From Comamonadaceae bacterium (lineage in GTDB: Bacteria > Pseudomonadota > Gammaproteobacteria > Burkholderiales > Burkholderiaceae_C), in assembly GCA_027488735.1 (NCBI GenBank), contig JAIYBB010000013.1, forward strand, positions 1 to 61,575: a stretch of 61,575 nt of DNA. Direction: 5' to 3'. The stretch's first letter is position 1, and each line of letters begins with the position of its first letter. Made by a program: the position numbers and the translations under genes. The notes beneath the pieces were generated by a model. It did not search any database and was not told the DNA's origin. It saw only the letters and a program-made list of their open reading frames with translations. Below, piece by piece: positions 7,457 through 16,005 of the stretch.

Positions 7457-9321
7457 CAGCGGCCCCGCAAAAACAAAGCGTCGAGTTCACGCATGCTGAG
7501 TTGTCGCCAAGTCGGGCGTCCGTGGTTGCACTGGTCCGCACGTTCTGTGGTTTCCATTTGTCTGAGCAAGGCGTTCATCTCTTCTAACGTCAATTGACGG
7601 TTGGCGCGCACGGCAGCGTGACAGGCCATGGCGGCCAGCACATCGTCGCGCGCGCGTTGCAGCACCTGATGCGCGTCGTGTTGCGCCAATTCAGCCAGCA
7701 CACTGCGTGCCAGCGCGACCGCATCACCTTGCGCGAGCGAGGCAGGCACACGCCGCACAGCCAAGGAATTGGCCGACAAAATCGAAATATCCAAACCCAA
7801 AGACGACAACACCTCGGCATGGCTTTCGCAAGTGGCTATTTCTTCAGCCGTGGCACTGAAAGAGGCGGGGATCAACAGGTTTTGGCTCTGCATGGCGTGT
7901 TCTGCCAACTGCACTTTGAGTCGCTCATACACAATGCGTTCATGCGCTGCGTGCATATCCACCAGCACCAAACCTTGTTTGTTTTCAGCCAGTATGTAAA
8001 CACCTTGCAATTGCGCCAAGGCTTTGCCCAGCGGCCATTCGCCTTCAGGTAGCGCAACTGTCGGCATGGGTGTGAATGCCGGAGATTGCGGTACTTCAAA
8101 GGTGTTGACGACCGAAGGTTGCCAGAGTTGACCCAAGTCTTTCAAAGGTTGACCGGCTTGGTTTTGCCAAGGCAAATGGGTTTGGTTTTCAGGCCGTGCA
8201 GCAGGTCCGCCGAAGTTTTGCAAACTGGAAATGGCCTGGTTTCTGTCTTGCACAAACGCGGTTCGCGAAGAAGTGTCACTGTCTGCCATGCCAGTCACAG
8301 GCTGACCTGCACGCGACACTGACAATGCGCCAGACAAAGCGTGTTGCACCGCTTGGTGCACTTCGCGGCTGTCTCTGAAACGCACTTCGATTTTGGTCGG
8401 ATGCACATTCACATCCACGCGCTGCGGGTCAATCTCTACATACAGCGCGTACACCGGCTGGCGTTGACCATGCAACACATCTTCGTAGGCACTTCGCGCC
8501 GCGTGCGACAAAACTTTGTCGCGCACATAACGGCCATTCACATACGCGTATTGCTGGTCGGCGCGAGCGCGCGCAGCGTCCGGCACACCGGCGCGTCCAC
8601 GCACACGCACTGCGCCGTGCTGGTGATCAATCCACAAAGAAGTGTTTAAAAAATCCTGACCCAATACATCGGCCAATCGCAAATCCAAGCCTTGTGCATG
8701 CGACTGCGCGCGCCATTGCGCGATCACTTTGCCGTCGTGCCACAAAGCAAAACCCACATCGGGGCGGGCGAGTGCATGGCGTTTGAGCGACTCGAGGCAG
8801 TGCGCGAGTTCTGTGGCGGTGGACTTCAAAAATTTGCGGCGAGCAGGTGTGCTGAAAAACAATTCTTTGACTTCAACCGTGGTGCCTTGGCTTCTGGCTA
8901 CCGGGCGCAATTCGCCGCTGCGCGCGTCGAGTTGCATGGCGTGTTCTTGTTCTGCGGTGCGTGAAAGCAAGCTCAGTTCTGAAACGGCAGCAATCGCGGC
9001 CAATGCCTCACCGCGAAAACCCATGGTGGCCACAGACTCGAGGTCATGCAAGCTGGCGATCTTGCTGGTGGCATGCCGCTTGAGTGCCAGCGGCATGTCT
9101 GAAGGCAGCAAACCCGTGCCGTCGTCTTCCACGCTGATCAGGCGCACACCGCCTTCGACCAATCGCACCACCACGTGGCTGGCTCCTGCATCCAGCGCGT
9201 TATCGACCAGTTCGCGCACCACTGAGGCCGGACGTTCGACTACCTCGCCAGCAGCAATCTGGCTGATGAGTTCGTCGGGCAATTCGCGGATGCGGGGGAG
9301 GGTGGAGGGGACAGAATTCAC
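7456..9321 (-). CDS. mutL: DNA mismatch repair protein MutL
   Basis: MutL couples mismatch recognition by MutS to strand removal. The 621-aa protein begins with the GHKL ATPase motifs: DNALDAGASHV (Asn/Asp near residue 41), DDGTGL, and TMGFRGEALAAIA. The C-terminal half has DMHAAHERIVYE (near 470), a variant of the DQHAX2EX4E endonuclease motif, and ends with CNHGRPT, so this MutL is probably a latent nickase that does not need MutH. It opens the mutL-MFS-miaA-pseudouridine synthase run and is divergent from dedA, with only 45 bp between the starts. Confidence 0.96.
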   Translation of the reverse strand: MNSVPSTLPRIRELPDELISQIAAGEVVERPASVVRELVDNALDAGASHVVVRLVEGGVRLISVEDDGTGLLPSDMPLALKRHATSKIASLHDLESVATMGFRGEALAAIAAVSELSLLSRTAEQEHAMQLDARSGELRPVARSQGTTVEVKELFFSTPARRKFLKSTATELAHCLESLKRHALARPDVGFALWHDGKVIAQWRAQSHAQGLDLRLADVLGQDFLNTSLWIDHQHGAVRVRGRAGVPDAARARADQQYAYVNGRYVRDKVLSHAARSAYEDVLHGQRQPVYALYVEIDPQRVDVNVHPTKIEVRFRDSREVHQAVQHALSGALSVSRAGQPVTGMADSDTSSRTAFVQDRNQAISSLQNFGGPAARPENQTHLPWQNQAGQPLKDLGQLWQPSVVNTFEVPQSPAFTPMPTVALPEGEWPLGKALAQLQGVYILAENKQGLVLVDMHAAHERIVYERLKVQLAEHAMQSQNLLIPASFSATAEEIATCESHAEVLSSLGLDISILSANSLAVRRVPASLAQGDAVALARSVLAELAQHDAHQVLQRARDDVLAAMACHAAVRANRQLTLEEMNALLRQMETTERADQCNHGRPTWRQLSMRELDALFLRGR

Positions 9322-9366
9322 TGGCTGATTCTAGGTGCACTCATGTGCAGGCCATAATCAGCCCCC

Positions 9367-10008
9367 ATGGAAATACTGAACTTGCTGTTGGATTTCATTG
9401 TGCACATTGACCGCCACTTGGCTCTGTTGGTGCAAGAGCATGGCGCATGGGTCTACTTGGTGCTTTTTTTGATCGTGTTTGTCGAGACCGGCGTGGTCAT
9501 CATGCCGTTTTTACCCGGCGACTCCCTGCTGTTCGTGGTGGGTGCCATGGGCGGCGCGGGGCTCTTGAATTTGCCTTTGGCTTTGGGGCTCATGCTGATC
9601 GCGGCGATTGTGGGGGACCAATGCAATTATTTGATTGGCCGATATTTCGGCCAGCGGTTGCTAGACGGAAACCACCGATGGTTCAACCGCAAAGCCTATG
9701 ACCAAGCCCACGCGTTTTATGAAAAGTATGGCGGCATCACCATCATCGCTGCACGATTCTTTCCCTTCATTCGCACGTTTGCACCGTTTGTGGCCGGCGT
9801 GGCGCACATGGACCGCGGCCGTTTCACATTGTTCAATGTGTTGGGCGCAGTGCTGTGGGTCATTGGCATCGGCTTGTTGGGTTATGTGTTTGGCAATATT
9901 CCGTGGGTGCAAGAGCATTTTGAAAAATTCATTTGGGCATTGATCCTGTTGCCCGGTTTGCTGGCGGTTTGGGGTGCGATCAGCACCCGATTGAAAACAC
10001 CGGGCTGA
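9367..10008 (+). CDS. DedA family inner-membrane protein
   Basis: DedA/SNARE-associated proteins are inner-membrane proteins, several of which act as lipid flippases and affect envelope stability. The 213-aa product has the family's amphipathic entry (FVETGVVIMPFLPGDSLLF, residues 38-56), an NYLIGRYFG segment and the ARFFPFIRTFAPFVAG signature (about 134-149) with the two conserved Arg. Three or four long hydrophobic helices follow this pattern. It is a single gene between divergent mutL and convergent amiC. Confidence 0.92.
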   Translation: MEILNLLLDFIVHIDRHLALLVQEHGAWVYLVLFLIVFVETGVVIMPFLPGDSLLFVVGAMGGAGLLNLPLALGLMLIAAIVGDQCNYLIGRYFGQRLLDGNHRWFNRKAYDQAHAFYEKYGGITIIAARFFPFIRTFAPFVAGVAHMDRGRFTLFNVLGAVLWVIGIGLLGYVFGNIPWVQEHFEKFIWALILLPGLLAVWGAISTRLKTPG

Positions 10009-10023
10009 GTCTGCGCTAAAGCT

Positions 10024-11547
10024 TTACAGCGAACGGTTGCGCGCCAACGGCGGGTTGCGCAAAAAGTAATTTTCTATACCGGCGAGCAAGGCATCCGCCA
10101 ACTTGTTTTGGTAGTCCTCGCTCAACAGCAAAGCCTCTTCTTGCGGGTTGCTGATGAATGCGGTTTCTACCAGCAAGCTGGGAATATCGGGCGCTTTCAA
10201 TACCGCAAAACCGGCTTGCTCTACCTGAGGTTTGTGCAGTTTGCCGACACGGCGAATTTGACCCAACATTTCGTTGCCAAGTTTCAGGCTGTCATTGATT
10301 TGCGCCGTGGTACTCATGTCCAGCAAAGCGCGTTGCACATGCTGATCTTGCACTTTGATGTTGAGCCCGCCAACGGCATCTGCACCGTTTTCTTTGTTGG
10401 CCATCCAACGCGCGGCAGCACTCGAAGCTGCACCTTGGCTCAGTGCAAACACACTCGCGCCGCTGGCTTTGGGCGTGAAAAACGCATCGGCATGCAAGCT
10501 GATGAACAAATCGGCTTGCACTTGTCGGGCTTTTTGAACCCGCACATGCAAAGGCAGAAAAAAATCTGCATCCCGTGTCATGAATGCACGCAGCGGCAAG
10601 TCACCGCGCCGGGTTTTGAGTACGGTTCTGTTGATGCGCTCGCGCAAGCGGTTGGCAATTTGCAGCACCACATCTTTTTCTCGAGTCCCTGCGGGGCCAA
10701 TGGCGCCGGGGTCTTCACCGCCATGCCCTGGATCCAAGGCCACCACGGCAAACCGTTCGAAACTGGGCGCCTCAGTGGCTTGCTTGGACGGCGTCGGCTT
10801 GCTGATGTTGGCAGTGGTGGTTTTTGCTGTGGTGGTGTTGGCTGTAGGCGCTGGGGCAGGGGCAGTAGATGCAACAGAGGGGGCAGCAGGAGGTGTTGTT
10901 GCAGCAACGGCAGGTGTCGGGTTGGGCGGCGGGGTCGGTGCTGCGTCATGGCGATTGAGCGGGCCGGGGATGGTTGCAGCAGGTGGTGTGTTCGCGGCTG
11001 TTTGCGCAGGCGCATTCGAATGCTTGTTCATCCATTCGCCCAAGGCATCTTTGTCAGCAGGCGGTTTGTTGTCGTCGCGCAGTTTTTCGGCAATCAACGC
11101 TTCCAACGGATCAGAAACAGACAATGGGTACAAATCCAGCACCAACCGGTGCTGGAAAATGGCTTGTCCCGATTGCACCGGTTCAAGGTTGAACACTTGC
11201 GGCTTGACCGGTTGACGCAAGTCCAGCACTAGTCGCACGGTGGTGGCGGTGAATTGACCCACCCGCACGCCCGTGATGTAGGGATCGTCGCTGAGTACTT
11301 TGCCAACGAGTTCGCGCAAGGCCGTATTCAGTTCTATGCCCTCAATATCCACCGCCAGTCTGGGCGGTTGTGCAACAAAGGTGTATTTGGTGACCAGTGC
11401 GGTGTCAGATTCAATCGTCACACGCGTGTAGTCGTTGGCGGGCCAGACCCGCACTGCCAAGATGGTGGCGCCATGGGCCAGTTGAGCGCGTCCCAGCAGC
11501 AGCACCAGCGAACCGGTTTGTAACAAAAGGCGTCTGTGCATGGTCAT
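10024..11547 (-). CDS. amiC: N-acetylmuramoyl-L-alanine amidase AmiC
   Basis: Cleaves the peptide stem from peptidoglycan to separate daughter cells. From the chosen start it has 507 residues: a twin-arginine signal (HRRLLLQTGSLVLLLG), an AMIN septal-targeting domain (about residues 30-150), a Pro/Ala/Thr-rich linker (about 180-265), and a zinc-dependent Amidase_3 domain with DPGHGGEDPGA, FISLHADAF and a VETAFISNP end motif. The frame stays open for 23 more codons upstream, but that part overlaps tsaE and precedes the Tat signal. TsaE then AmiC is the usual gene order in Proteobacteria, often followed by mutL, which here lies nearby on the same strand beyond dedA. Confidence 0.93.
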   Translation of the reverse strand: MTMHRRLLLQTGSLVLLLGRAQLAHGATILAVRVWPANDYTRVTIESDTALVTKYTFVAQPPRLAVDIEGIELNTALRELVGKVLSDDPYITGVRVGQFTATTVRLVLDLRQPVKPQVFNLEPVQSGQAIFQHRLVLDLYPLSVSDPLEALIAEKLRDDNKPPADKDALGEWMNKHSNAPAQTAANTPPAATIPGPLNRHDAAPTPPPNPTPAVAATTPPAAPSVASTAPAPAPTANTTTAKTTTANISKPTPSKQATEAPSFERFAVVALDPGHGGEDPGAIGPAGTREKDVVLQIANRLRERINRTVLKTRRGDLPLRAFMTRDADFFLPLHVRVQKARQVQADLFISLHADAFFTPKASGASVFALSQGAASSAAARWMANKENGADAVGGLNIKVQDQHVQRALLDMSTTAQINDSLKLGNEMLGQIRRVGKLHKPQVEQAGFAVLKAPDIPSLLVETAFISNPQEEALLLSEDYQNKLADALLAGIENYFLRNPPLARNRSL

Positions 11548-11593
11548 CGTTGGACGTGTGCTGTCTGGCAGATTGAAAGTTGAATGGGCAGTA

Positions 11594-12115
11594 TCAAGAC
11601 ACCAGCCTTCGTCCAATTTCTGTGTGGGCTGTCAAGGTCAAGTCACGGCTGTCATCTATGTTGACATGCCATTGCAACTCAAGGTCGGCCGTTGGCAAAA
11701 AACCAGCAGCCTTCTCGGGCCATTCGCAGACCTTCAGACCCGGTGCGGCAAACATGTCTCGCAAACCAGCGTCTTCCCATTCTTGGGGGTCTTTGAAACG
11801 GTAAAAATCAAAATGCCACACCTGTAGACCACGGCCATCAAGTGTGAGTTCATAGCCCTCCACCACGGCATAAGTGGGGCTTTTCACGCGGCCATGGAAG
11901 CCCAATGCTTGCAACAGATAACGCGTGAAGGTGGTCTTGCCGCATCCCAAGTCTCCGCGCAAACACAGCACCGCATCGGCGAGTTGGGGTTTGTGCGAAA
12001 GTTGTCGGGCAAACGCCTGACAGGCCAGTTCATCCGGCCAGTGCAGGGTTTTTACAATCGGTGTTTGGTTCAAAGGAATGATGTGTCCGTTCAACAGCAG
12101 GGGTTGCCAGCGCAA
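11594..12115 (-). CDS. tsaE: tRNA threonylcarbamoyladenosine biosynthesis ATPase TsaE
   Basis: TsaE is the ATPase helping TsaB/TsaD make t6A37 in ANN-decoding tRNAs. The 173-aa frame has the P-loop RGDLGCGKTTFTR, VKSPTYAVVEGYE and the HFDFYRF motif, all diagnostic. The start is unsure: the first ATG (12115) overlaps the divergent queG start by 33 bp, and a TTG at 12073 (giving MNQTPIVKTLHWP) would better match relatives. Neither has a clear ribosome binding site. It precedes amiC, a common linkage. Confidence 0.92.
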   Translation of the reverse strand: MRWQPLLLNGHIIPLNQTPIVKTLHWPDELACQAFARQLSHKPQLADAVLCLRGDLGCGKTTFTRYLLQALGFHGRVKSPTYAVVEGYELTLDGRGLQVWHFDFYRFKDPQEWEDAGLRDMFAAPGLKVCEWPEKAAGFLPTADLELQWHVNIDDSRDLTLTAHTEIGRRLVS

Positions 12116-13246
12116 TTACAGCTTTGGGGGCGTCAACTGGGATTCTCCCAAATTGGCGTTGCCCCTGTGGATTTGTCGCATGCCGAGCCCGGATTGCTGG
12201 CTTGGCTGGCGGCGGGGCACCACGGCAGCATGGACTATATGCAGCGGCATGGCCTCGTGCGGGCGCGCCCCACAGAATTGGTGCCAGGCAGCCTCAGCAT
12301 CATCACCGCGCGCATGGATTATTTGCCAAGGCGCTCTACAGGTGACGCACCCATTGCCCGTGGCAACGATGTCGAAGCTGAATCTGCTGCGTTGATAAAC
12401 GATATGTCTGCATTGCTGGCGCATGAATCGCAGCGTTTGCATCAACCCACTGAAGCAGTTGTATCTGTGTACGCCAGAGGGCGCGATTACCACAAGGTGA
12501 TGCGGCAACGGCTGCAACAACTCGCGCAACAGTTGCAAGCCGAGGTCGGTCCCATGGGACACCGCGTGTTCACCGATTCTGCCCCTGTGTTGGAGGCGGA
12601 ATTGGCCGTACAAAGCGGCCTTGGCTGGCGTGGCAAGCACACACTGGTGCTACAACGGGATGCGGGTTCATTCTTTTTTTTGGGTGAAATTTTTCTGGAC
12701 ATGGCGTTGCCCCAGTCAGAACCGGTGAGTGACCATTGCGGCAGTTGCCATGCTTGCATCAGTGCATGTCCTACACAGGCCATCTTGGCACCTTATCAAT
12801 TGGATGCACGTCGCTGCATTTCTTATTTGACGATAGAGCACGATGGACCGATACCTTTGCCATTGCGTCCGTTGATGGGTAACCGTATTTACGGTTGCGA
12901 CGATTGCCAATTGGTATGCCCTTGGAACAAATTTGCTGTCCGAAGCAGCCTACCGGATTTTGACGAAAGACATGGTTTGGGGTCAGCCAAATTGGTGCAA
13001 TTGATGCAATGGGACGAGGCCATGTTTTTGCGCATGACCGAGGGCAGTGCGATTCGTCGCATTGGCCATGTGCGTTGGCTGCGCAACTTGGCGGTCGCAC
13101 TCGGCAATGCTTTGCGTGCACAACCCGCGTTGTCAGCGGATGAGTCACAGGCGTTGCGAAAAGCCGCCAGCATGTGGCTGACACATGACAGTGAAGTGGT
13201 CAGAGAATGTGTGGCTTGGGCTTTGGAGGACGAATCAACGCGCTAG
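12083..13246 (+). CDS. queG: Epoxyqueuosine reductase QueG
   Basis: Reduces epoxyqueuosine to queuosine in tRNA using cobalamin and two [4Fe-4S] clusters. The 387-aa product has GVAPVDLSHAEPGLLAWL near the start, two ferredoxin-like cluster motifs, CGSCHACISACPTQAI and CDDCQLVCPWNKFA, and a HEAT-like C-terminal tail. The GTG at 12083 is chosen because AAAGGA lies five bases upstream; the open frame continues 63 codons further but only by crossing tsaE. Being cobalamin-dependent, it links to the btu uptake operon at 32977-38302. Confidence 0.93.
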   Translation: MSVQQQGLPAQLQLWGRQLGFSQIGVAPVDLSHAEPGLLAWLAAGHHGSMDYMQRHGLVRARPTELVPGSLSIITARMDYLPRRSTGDAPIARGNDVEAESAALINDMSALLAHESQRLHQPTEAVVSVYARGRDYHKVMRQRLQQLAQQLQAEVGPMGHRVFTDSAPVLEAELAVQSGLGWRGKHTLVLQRDAGSFFFLGEIFLDMALPQSEPVSDHCGSCHACISACPTQAILAPYQLDARRCISYLTIEHDGPIPLPLRPLMGNRIYGCDDCQLVCPWNKFAVRSSLPDFDERHGLGSAKLVQLMQWDEAMFLRMTEGSAIRRIGHVRWLRNLAVALGNALRAQPALSADESQALRKAASMWLTHDSEVVRECVAWALEDESTR

Positions 13247-13359
13247 ATAAGATTCAATCCATATATTTTTTTAATCAATATGAATTACTATTTTTTGTAG
13301 TTAATTAGCTAAGATAAATCCATCGGTTTTTAACACTGATATTCATTCAAGGATGCATC
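13247..13359 (+). promoter_or_regulatory. AT-rich gap before the unknown membrane gene pair
   Basis: This 113-bp gap is conspicuously AT-rich, with runs of T and A and several TATATT/TAAGAT-like -10 candidates. It presumably holds the promoter for the two genes that follow. AAGGATG gives a ribosome binding site right before the next start. No other structure is seen. Confidence 0.4.
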
Positions 13360-13902
13360 ATGGCACTGGTGGTTAAAAAATTTTTTGTCAGTCCCACACC
13401 GCGCGAAGACGGTGTGTATGTCGAAATTCTGGCGCGTGAAAGCGGCTTGTTTGCTTGGTTGTTTGCGCTGTTAAAACTCGACCCCAATTACTGCTTACGC
13501 ATCCTGTACGACAAGGTGCAATACGAGTCGAGCAGTGTTTTCGGTTTTTCCAAAGTCATCATGCCGATTCATTCGATCAGTTCCGTCTCTTTTGGCACGG
13601 TACGCCCTTGGAAATTGGCCTTGTTCTGGTTTTTTGTATTTGCGGCCGGGGCTTATGCAGCTGCCCATTTAGAAGAAATGCAATGGGCCTTGGGATTGAC
13701 CGTATCAGGTGTGGTCATCGCTATTTTGCTGTTCATCCTAAACCGTGAATTGACCATTGGCGTAAAAGAAGTGACAGATACCTCCTATGACATGACGCTC
13801 AAGCGTTCCATCATCGAAGGCCAAGAAATATCAGAAGCAAAATTGGAAGAGATCACCCAAATTTTCACAGCCATTTTGGACGCCCACAAGGCCCACAGCT
13901 GA
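13360..13902 (+). CDS. Unknown membrane protein with two central TM segments
   Basis: I do not recognise this 180-aa protein. It has a soluble N-terminal half of about 85 residues, two adjacent hydrophobic helices (WKLALFWFFVFAAGAYAAA near 85-103 and a stretch near 109-128), and a soluble C-terminal part of about 50 residues rich in charged residues, ending EITQIFTAILDAHKAHS. The layout suggests an inner-membrane hairpin with both ends in the cytoplasm, resembling PH-like or YcxB-like membrane proteins in outline only. It is followed without any gap by the next gene (its TGA touches the next ATG), so the two form an operon. Confidence 0.7.
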   Translation: MALVVKKFFVSPTPREDGVYVEILARESGLFAWLFALLKLDPNYCLRILYDKVQYESSSVFGFSKVIMPIHSISSVSFGTVRPWKLALFWFFVFAAGAYAAAHLEEMQWALGLTVSGVVIAILLFILNRELTIGVKEVTDTSYDMTLKRSIIEGQEISEAKLEEITQIFTAILDAHKAHS

Positions 13903-14631
13903 ATGAACCCATCTCCTTCGCTGCATTCACAGGTCAGACCAGGACCCGCGCTGATCCTTGATCAGACAAAAGCGCCGTCACTGGTGTTGAATGCGGTTCA
14001 CTCTTCTCCGGCATTGCGTCTTTCGCAGGACGGCTTGGTTTCCAAAGGTGACATGTCGCACGCCATACCTGCCTTGGTATTTGTCTGCCTGGGCAGTTTG
14101 GTGTCTATCGTGACCTTGCCGCTGAGTCAGGGCAGTCAATGGGCGCGTATTCCTGTCGAACAATTGGTGGGGGATATATCTGCATTGACCCCGCCTTGGT
14201 CTGAGCCTGCGGAGGAATTGGCCACCGAATCCACGGCCGATCCTGTCGAAGTGGAAACCCTTTCAAAGGAACCAACGCAGACACCGGCCCCGTTTGAACT
14301 GCTCACAGGTGTCAGTTGTCCTGCCTATTTCCCGGGCGAGCAAGCCTCTGTTTTGTCTTCAGCGTTTGACGAACATATCTGGGGCAAATTGTCTGAGCAA
14401 TTGCAGGCGCAAGCCACTGAACGCCTGGAAGTATGTGGACCGTTTGAGTTGGTCCAATCAGACCTGATCGTCTCGCAAGGCTGTGTAGAGAACGAATGCG
14501 GAACCAACGATGTGCAGTTTTTCCTGACGGCAGACAACAAAGCAGCGATCGAGCTTTATATCAACGGCCAGTGCACTTCTTCTTCTGAGCCTGACTTTCG
14601 TTACAAAAACCTGCTGTGCGCGCCGCGCTAA
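13903..14631 (+). CDS. Unknown single-pass membrane protein with periplasmic Cys-rich domain
   Basis: No family recognised. The 242-aa protein has a cytoplasmic N-terminal stretch of about 50 residues, one TM helix (AIPALVFVCLGSLVSIVTLPL near 54-74, type II anchor), a Pro/Glu/Thr-rich linker (about 90-130), then a C-terminal domain with paired cysteines (VSCPAYF, LEVCGPF, SQGCVENECG, NGQCTSSS, LLCAPR) that probably form disulphides in the periplasm. It begins directly at the stop of the previous gene, so translation is likely coupled and the two proteins may act together in the envelope. Confidence 0.65.
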   Translation: MNPSPSLHSQVRPGPALILDQTKAPSLVLNAVHSSPALRLSQDGLVSKGDMSHAIPALVFVCLGSLVSIVTLPLSQGSQWARIPVEQLVGDISALTPPWSEPAEELATESTADPVEVETLSKEPTQTPAPFELLTGVSCPAYFPGEQASVLSSAFDEHIWGKLSEQLQAQATERLEVCGPFELVQSDLIVSQGCVENECGTNDVQFFLTADNKAAIELYINGQCTSSSEPDFRYKNLLCAPR

Positions 14632-14718
14632 CTTAACGCGCAATGCGCTTGTTGAGTGGTGTGGTTTTTGGCTGCAACAGAAACTAATTCTTAATGCGCG
14701 GGGCCAAGACAGTGACGC

Positions 14719-14982
14719 TCAGTATTGGTTGATGTCGTCTTCTCTCAGTGTTTTCACATCTGAAGATTTTTTAAATACTTTTCTGAACACCAAAAAACTG
14801 ACCACAGACACCACGGCAAATACCATCAAATCTCTGTTCAGGCTGTACCCATCGAACAAGTACTGTACGCCAGACACTACCAACATGCCAATGCTGAACC
14901 CCAGCAAGATGAACGACAGCGTCATGACCTCGGCAATGGCCAGTACAAAACTGATAATCAAAGAAATTTGGTAAGCATCCAT
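14719..14982 (-). CDS. NfeD-like small membrane protein
   Basis: An 87-aa protein with two or three hydrophobic segments (residues 6-27, 29-44 and 52-66) and a short charged tail. It sits 3 bp downstream of an SPFH/stomatin gene on the same strand. NfeD-type partners next to stomatin-like genes are a widely conserved pair involved in membrane microdomain organisation. It lacks the soluble OB-fold domain of the longer NfeD proteins, so it corresponds to the short membrane form. Assignment rests on size, topology and neighbour. Confidence 0.6.
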   Translation of the reverse strand: MDAYQISLIISFVLAIAEVMTLSFILLGFSIGMLVVSGVQYLFDGYSLNRDLMVFAVVSVVSFLVFRKVFKKSSDVKTLREDDINQY

Positions 14983-14985
14983 GGC

Positions 14986-15864
14986 TTAGATCCTGTCAAC
15001 GAGTCGACCCAATGTACCGCTCAAGCTGTTGAGTACGTCTGTGGGTACCAACACAATTTTGGAGTTTGACCCTTTGGACAATTCTTCTACGGCATGTGCT
15101 TGGATTTTTTTGATTTCAAATGCAACCGCACTCTCTCCGCCAGAGGAGATGGCTTTGGCCACCGCGTTGACCGCGTAGGCTTCGGCATCGGCACGGATTT
15201 TCATGGCTTCTGCTTGTTTTTGAGCCGCATATAACTGCGCATCTGCATCGAGTTCGGTGGCTTGTTTTTTTCCTTCCGCTTCGCGTACCAATGCTCTTCT
15301 GTTGCGTTCGGCATTCAGTTGCAATTGCATCGCCTGCTTGGTTTCAATGTCAACGTCTACTTCCAAAATTTCAACGCGTGTGAGCACAATTCCCCATTCA
15401 TCTGACACGGCTTTGAGGTCTTCTTCAATTTCATCAGACAAATGCCGGCGGTTGGATTGCACACCATCCAAATCGGTCTTGCCGATCACACTGCGCACCG
15501 TGCCATTGACGATGGTCATGATGGCATCATCCACATTAGAAATGCGATACATGGTTTTGGAGGCGTCGGCAATCCGATAGAGCACCGCCAATGAAATAGA
15601 AATGGTGACGTTGTCTAAAGTGATGGCATTGATCGGCTTGGGCGGCAGTTGACGCTCTTGGATAGGTACTTTGTGTTGAATCGTTTCAATAAAGGGAATC
15701 AGCACATGCAAGCCGGCTTCCATCTTGCGGTTGTATTTTCCAAGCCGCTCAACCAACCAATTTTCAGATTGAGGAACCACTTTGATGGCGGATCGCAATG
15801 CCATGACGATCAGCACCACCAGAACCAGATAGATGATGTTGGAAAAAGAGATCGCAGAGTCCAT
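14986..15864 (-). CDS. qmcA: SPFH/stomatin-like protein (QmcA/paraslipin type)
   Basis: A membrane-anchored SPFH protein that oligomerises in membrane microdomains. The 292-aa product has one N-terminal TM (FSNIIYLVLVVLIVMALRS), the SPFH start VVPQSENWLVERLGKYNR, the RERQLPPKP-like core QERQLPPKP, and a long coiled coil rich in Ala/Glu (RNRRALVREAEGKKQATELD and following), ending in a conserved hydrophobic tail. The start at 15864 has AAGGAAAG at good spacing; 16 further in-frame codons upstream do not. It forms a unit with the NfeD-like gene. Confidence 0.9.
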   Translation of the reverse strand: MDSAISFSNIIYLVLVVLIVMALRSAIKVVPQSENWLVERLGKYNRKMEAGLHVLIPFIETIQHKVPIQERQLPPKPINAITLDNVTISISLAVLYRIADASKTMYRISNVDDAIMTIVNGTVRSVIGKTDLDGVQSNRRHLSDEIEEDLKAVSDEWGIVLTRVEILEVDVDIETKQAMQLQLNAERNRRALVREAEGKKQATELDADAQLYAAQKQAEAMKIRADAEAYAVNAVAKAISSGGESAVAFEIKKIQAHAVEELSKGSNSKIVLVPTDVLNSLSGTLGRLVDRI

Positions 15865-15958
15865 GTGCTTTCCTTGGAAGTTAGAAGCTAAGAGTTTGAT
15901 AAACATTATCAATCAGAAACAGTCGAATACAAACGCATAGAAAAGCGGTGGACTTTGT

Positions 15959-15972
15959 TTGACATAGATCAA
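15959..15972 (+). promoter_or_regulatory. FNR box before ccoI
   Basis: TTGACATAGATCAA fits the FNR/ANR consensus TTGAT-N4-ATCAA with one change. It ends 33 bases before the ccoI start. The window also encodes an FNR-type regulator (24692-25417). Confidence 0.75.
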
Positions 15973-16005
15973 GGCATGAACCAACCAGCACTTTAGGATT
16001 CAAAT

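Noticed and set aside
10108..11232. 374-aa open frame opposite amiC
   Set aside because: It is a shadow of the amiC frame, low in complexity with runs of Gly, Cys and Arg, and has no recognisable domain.
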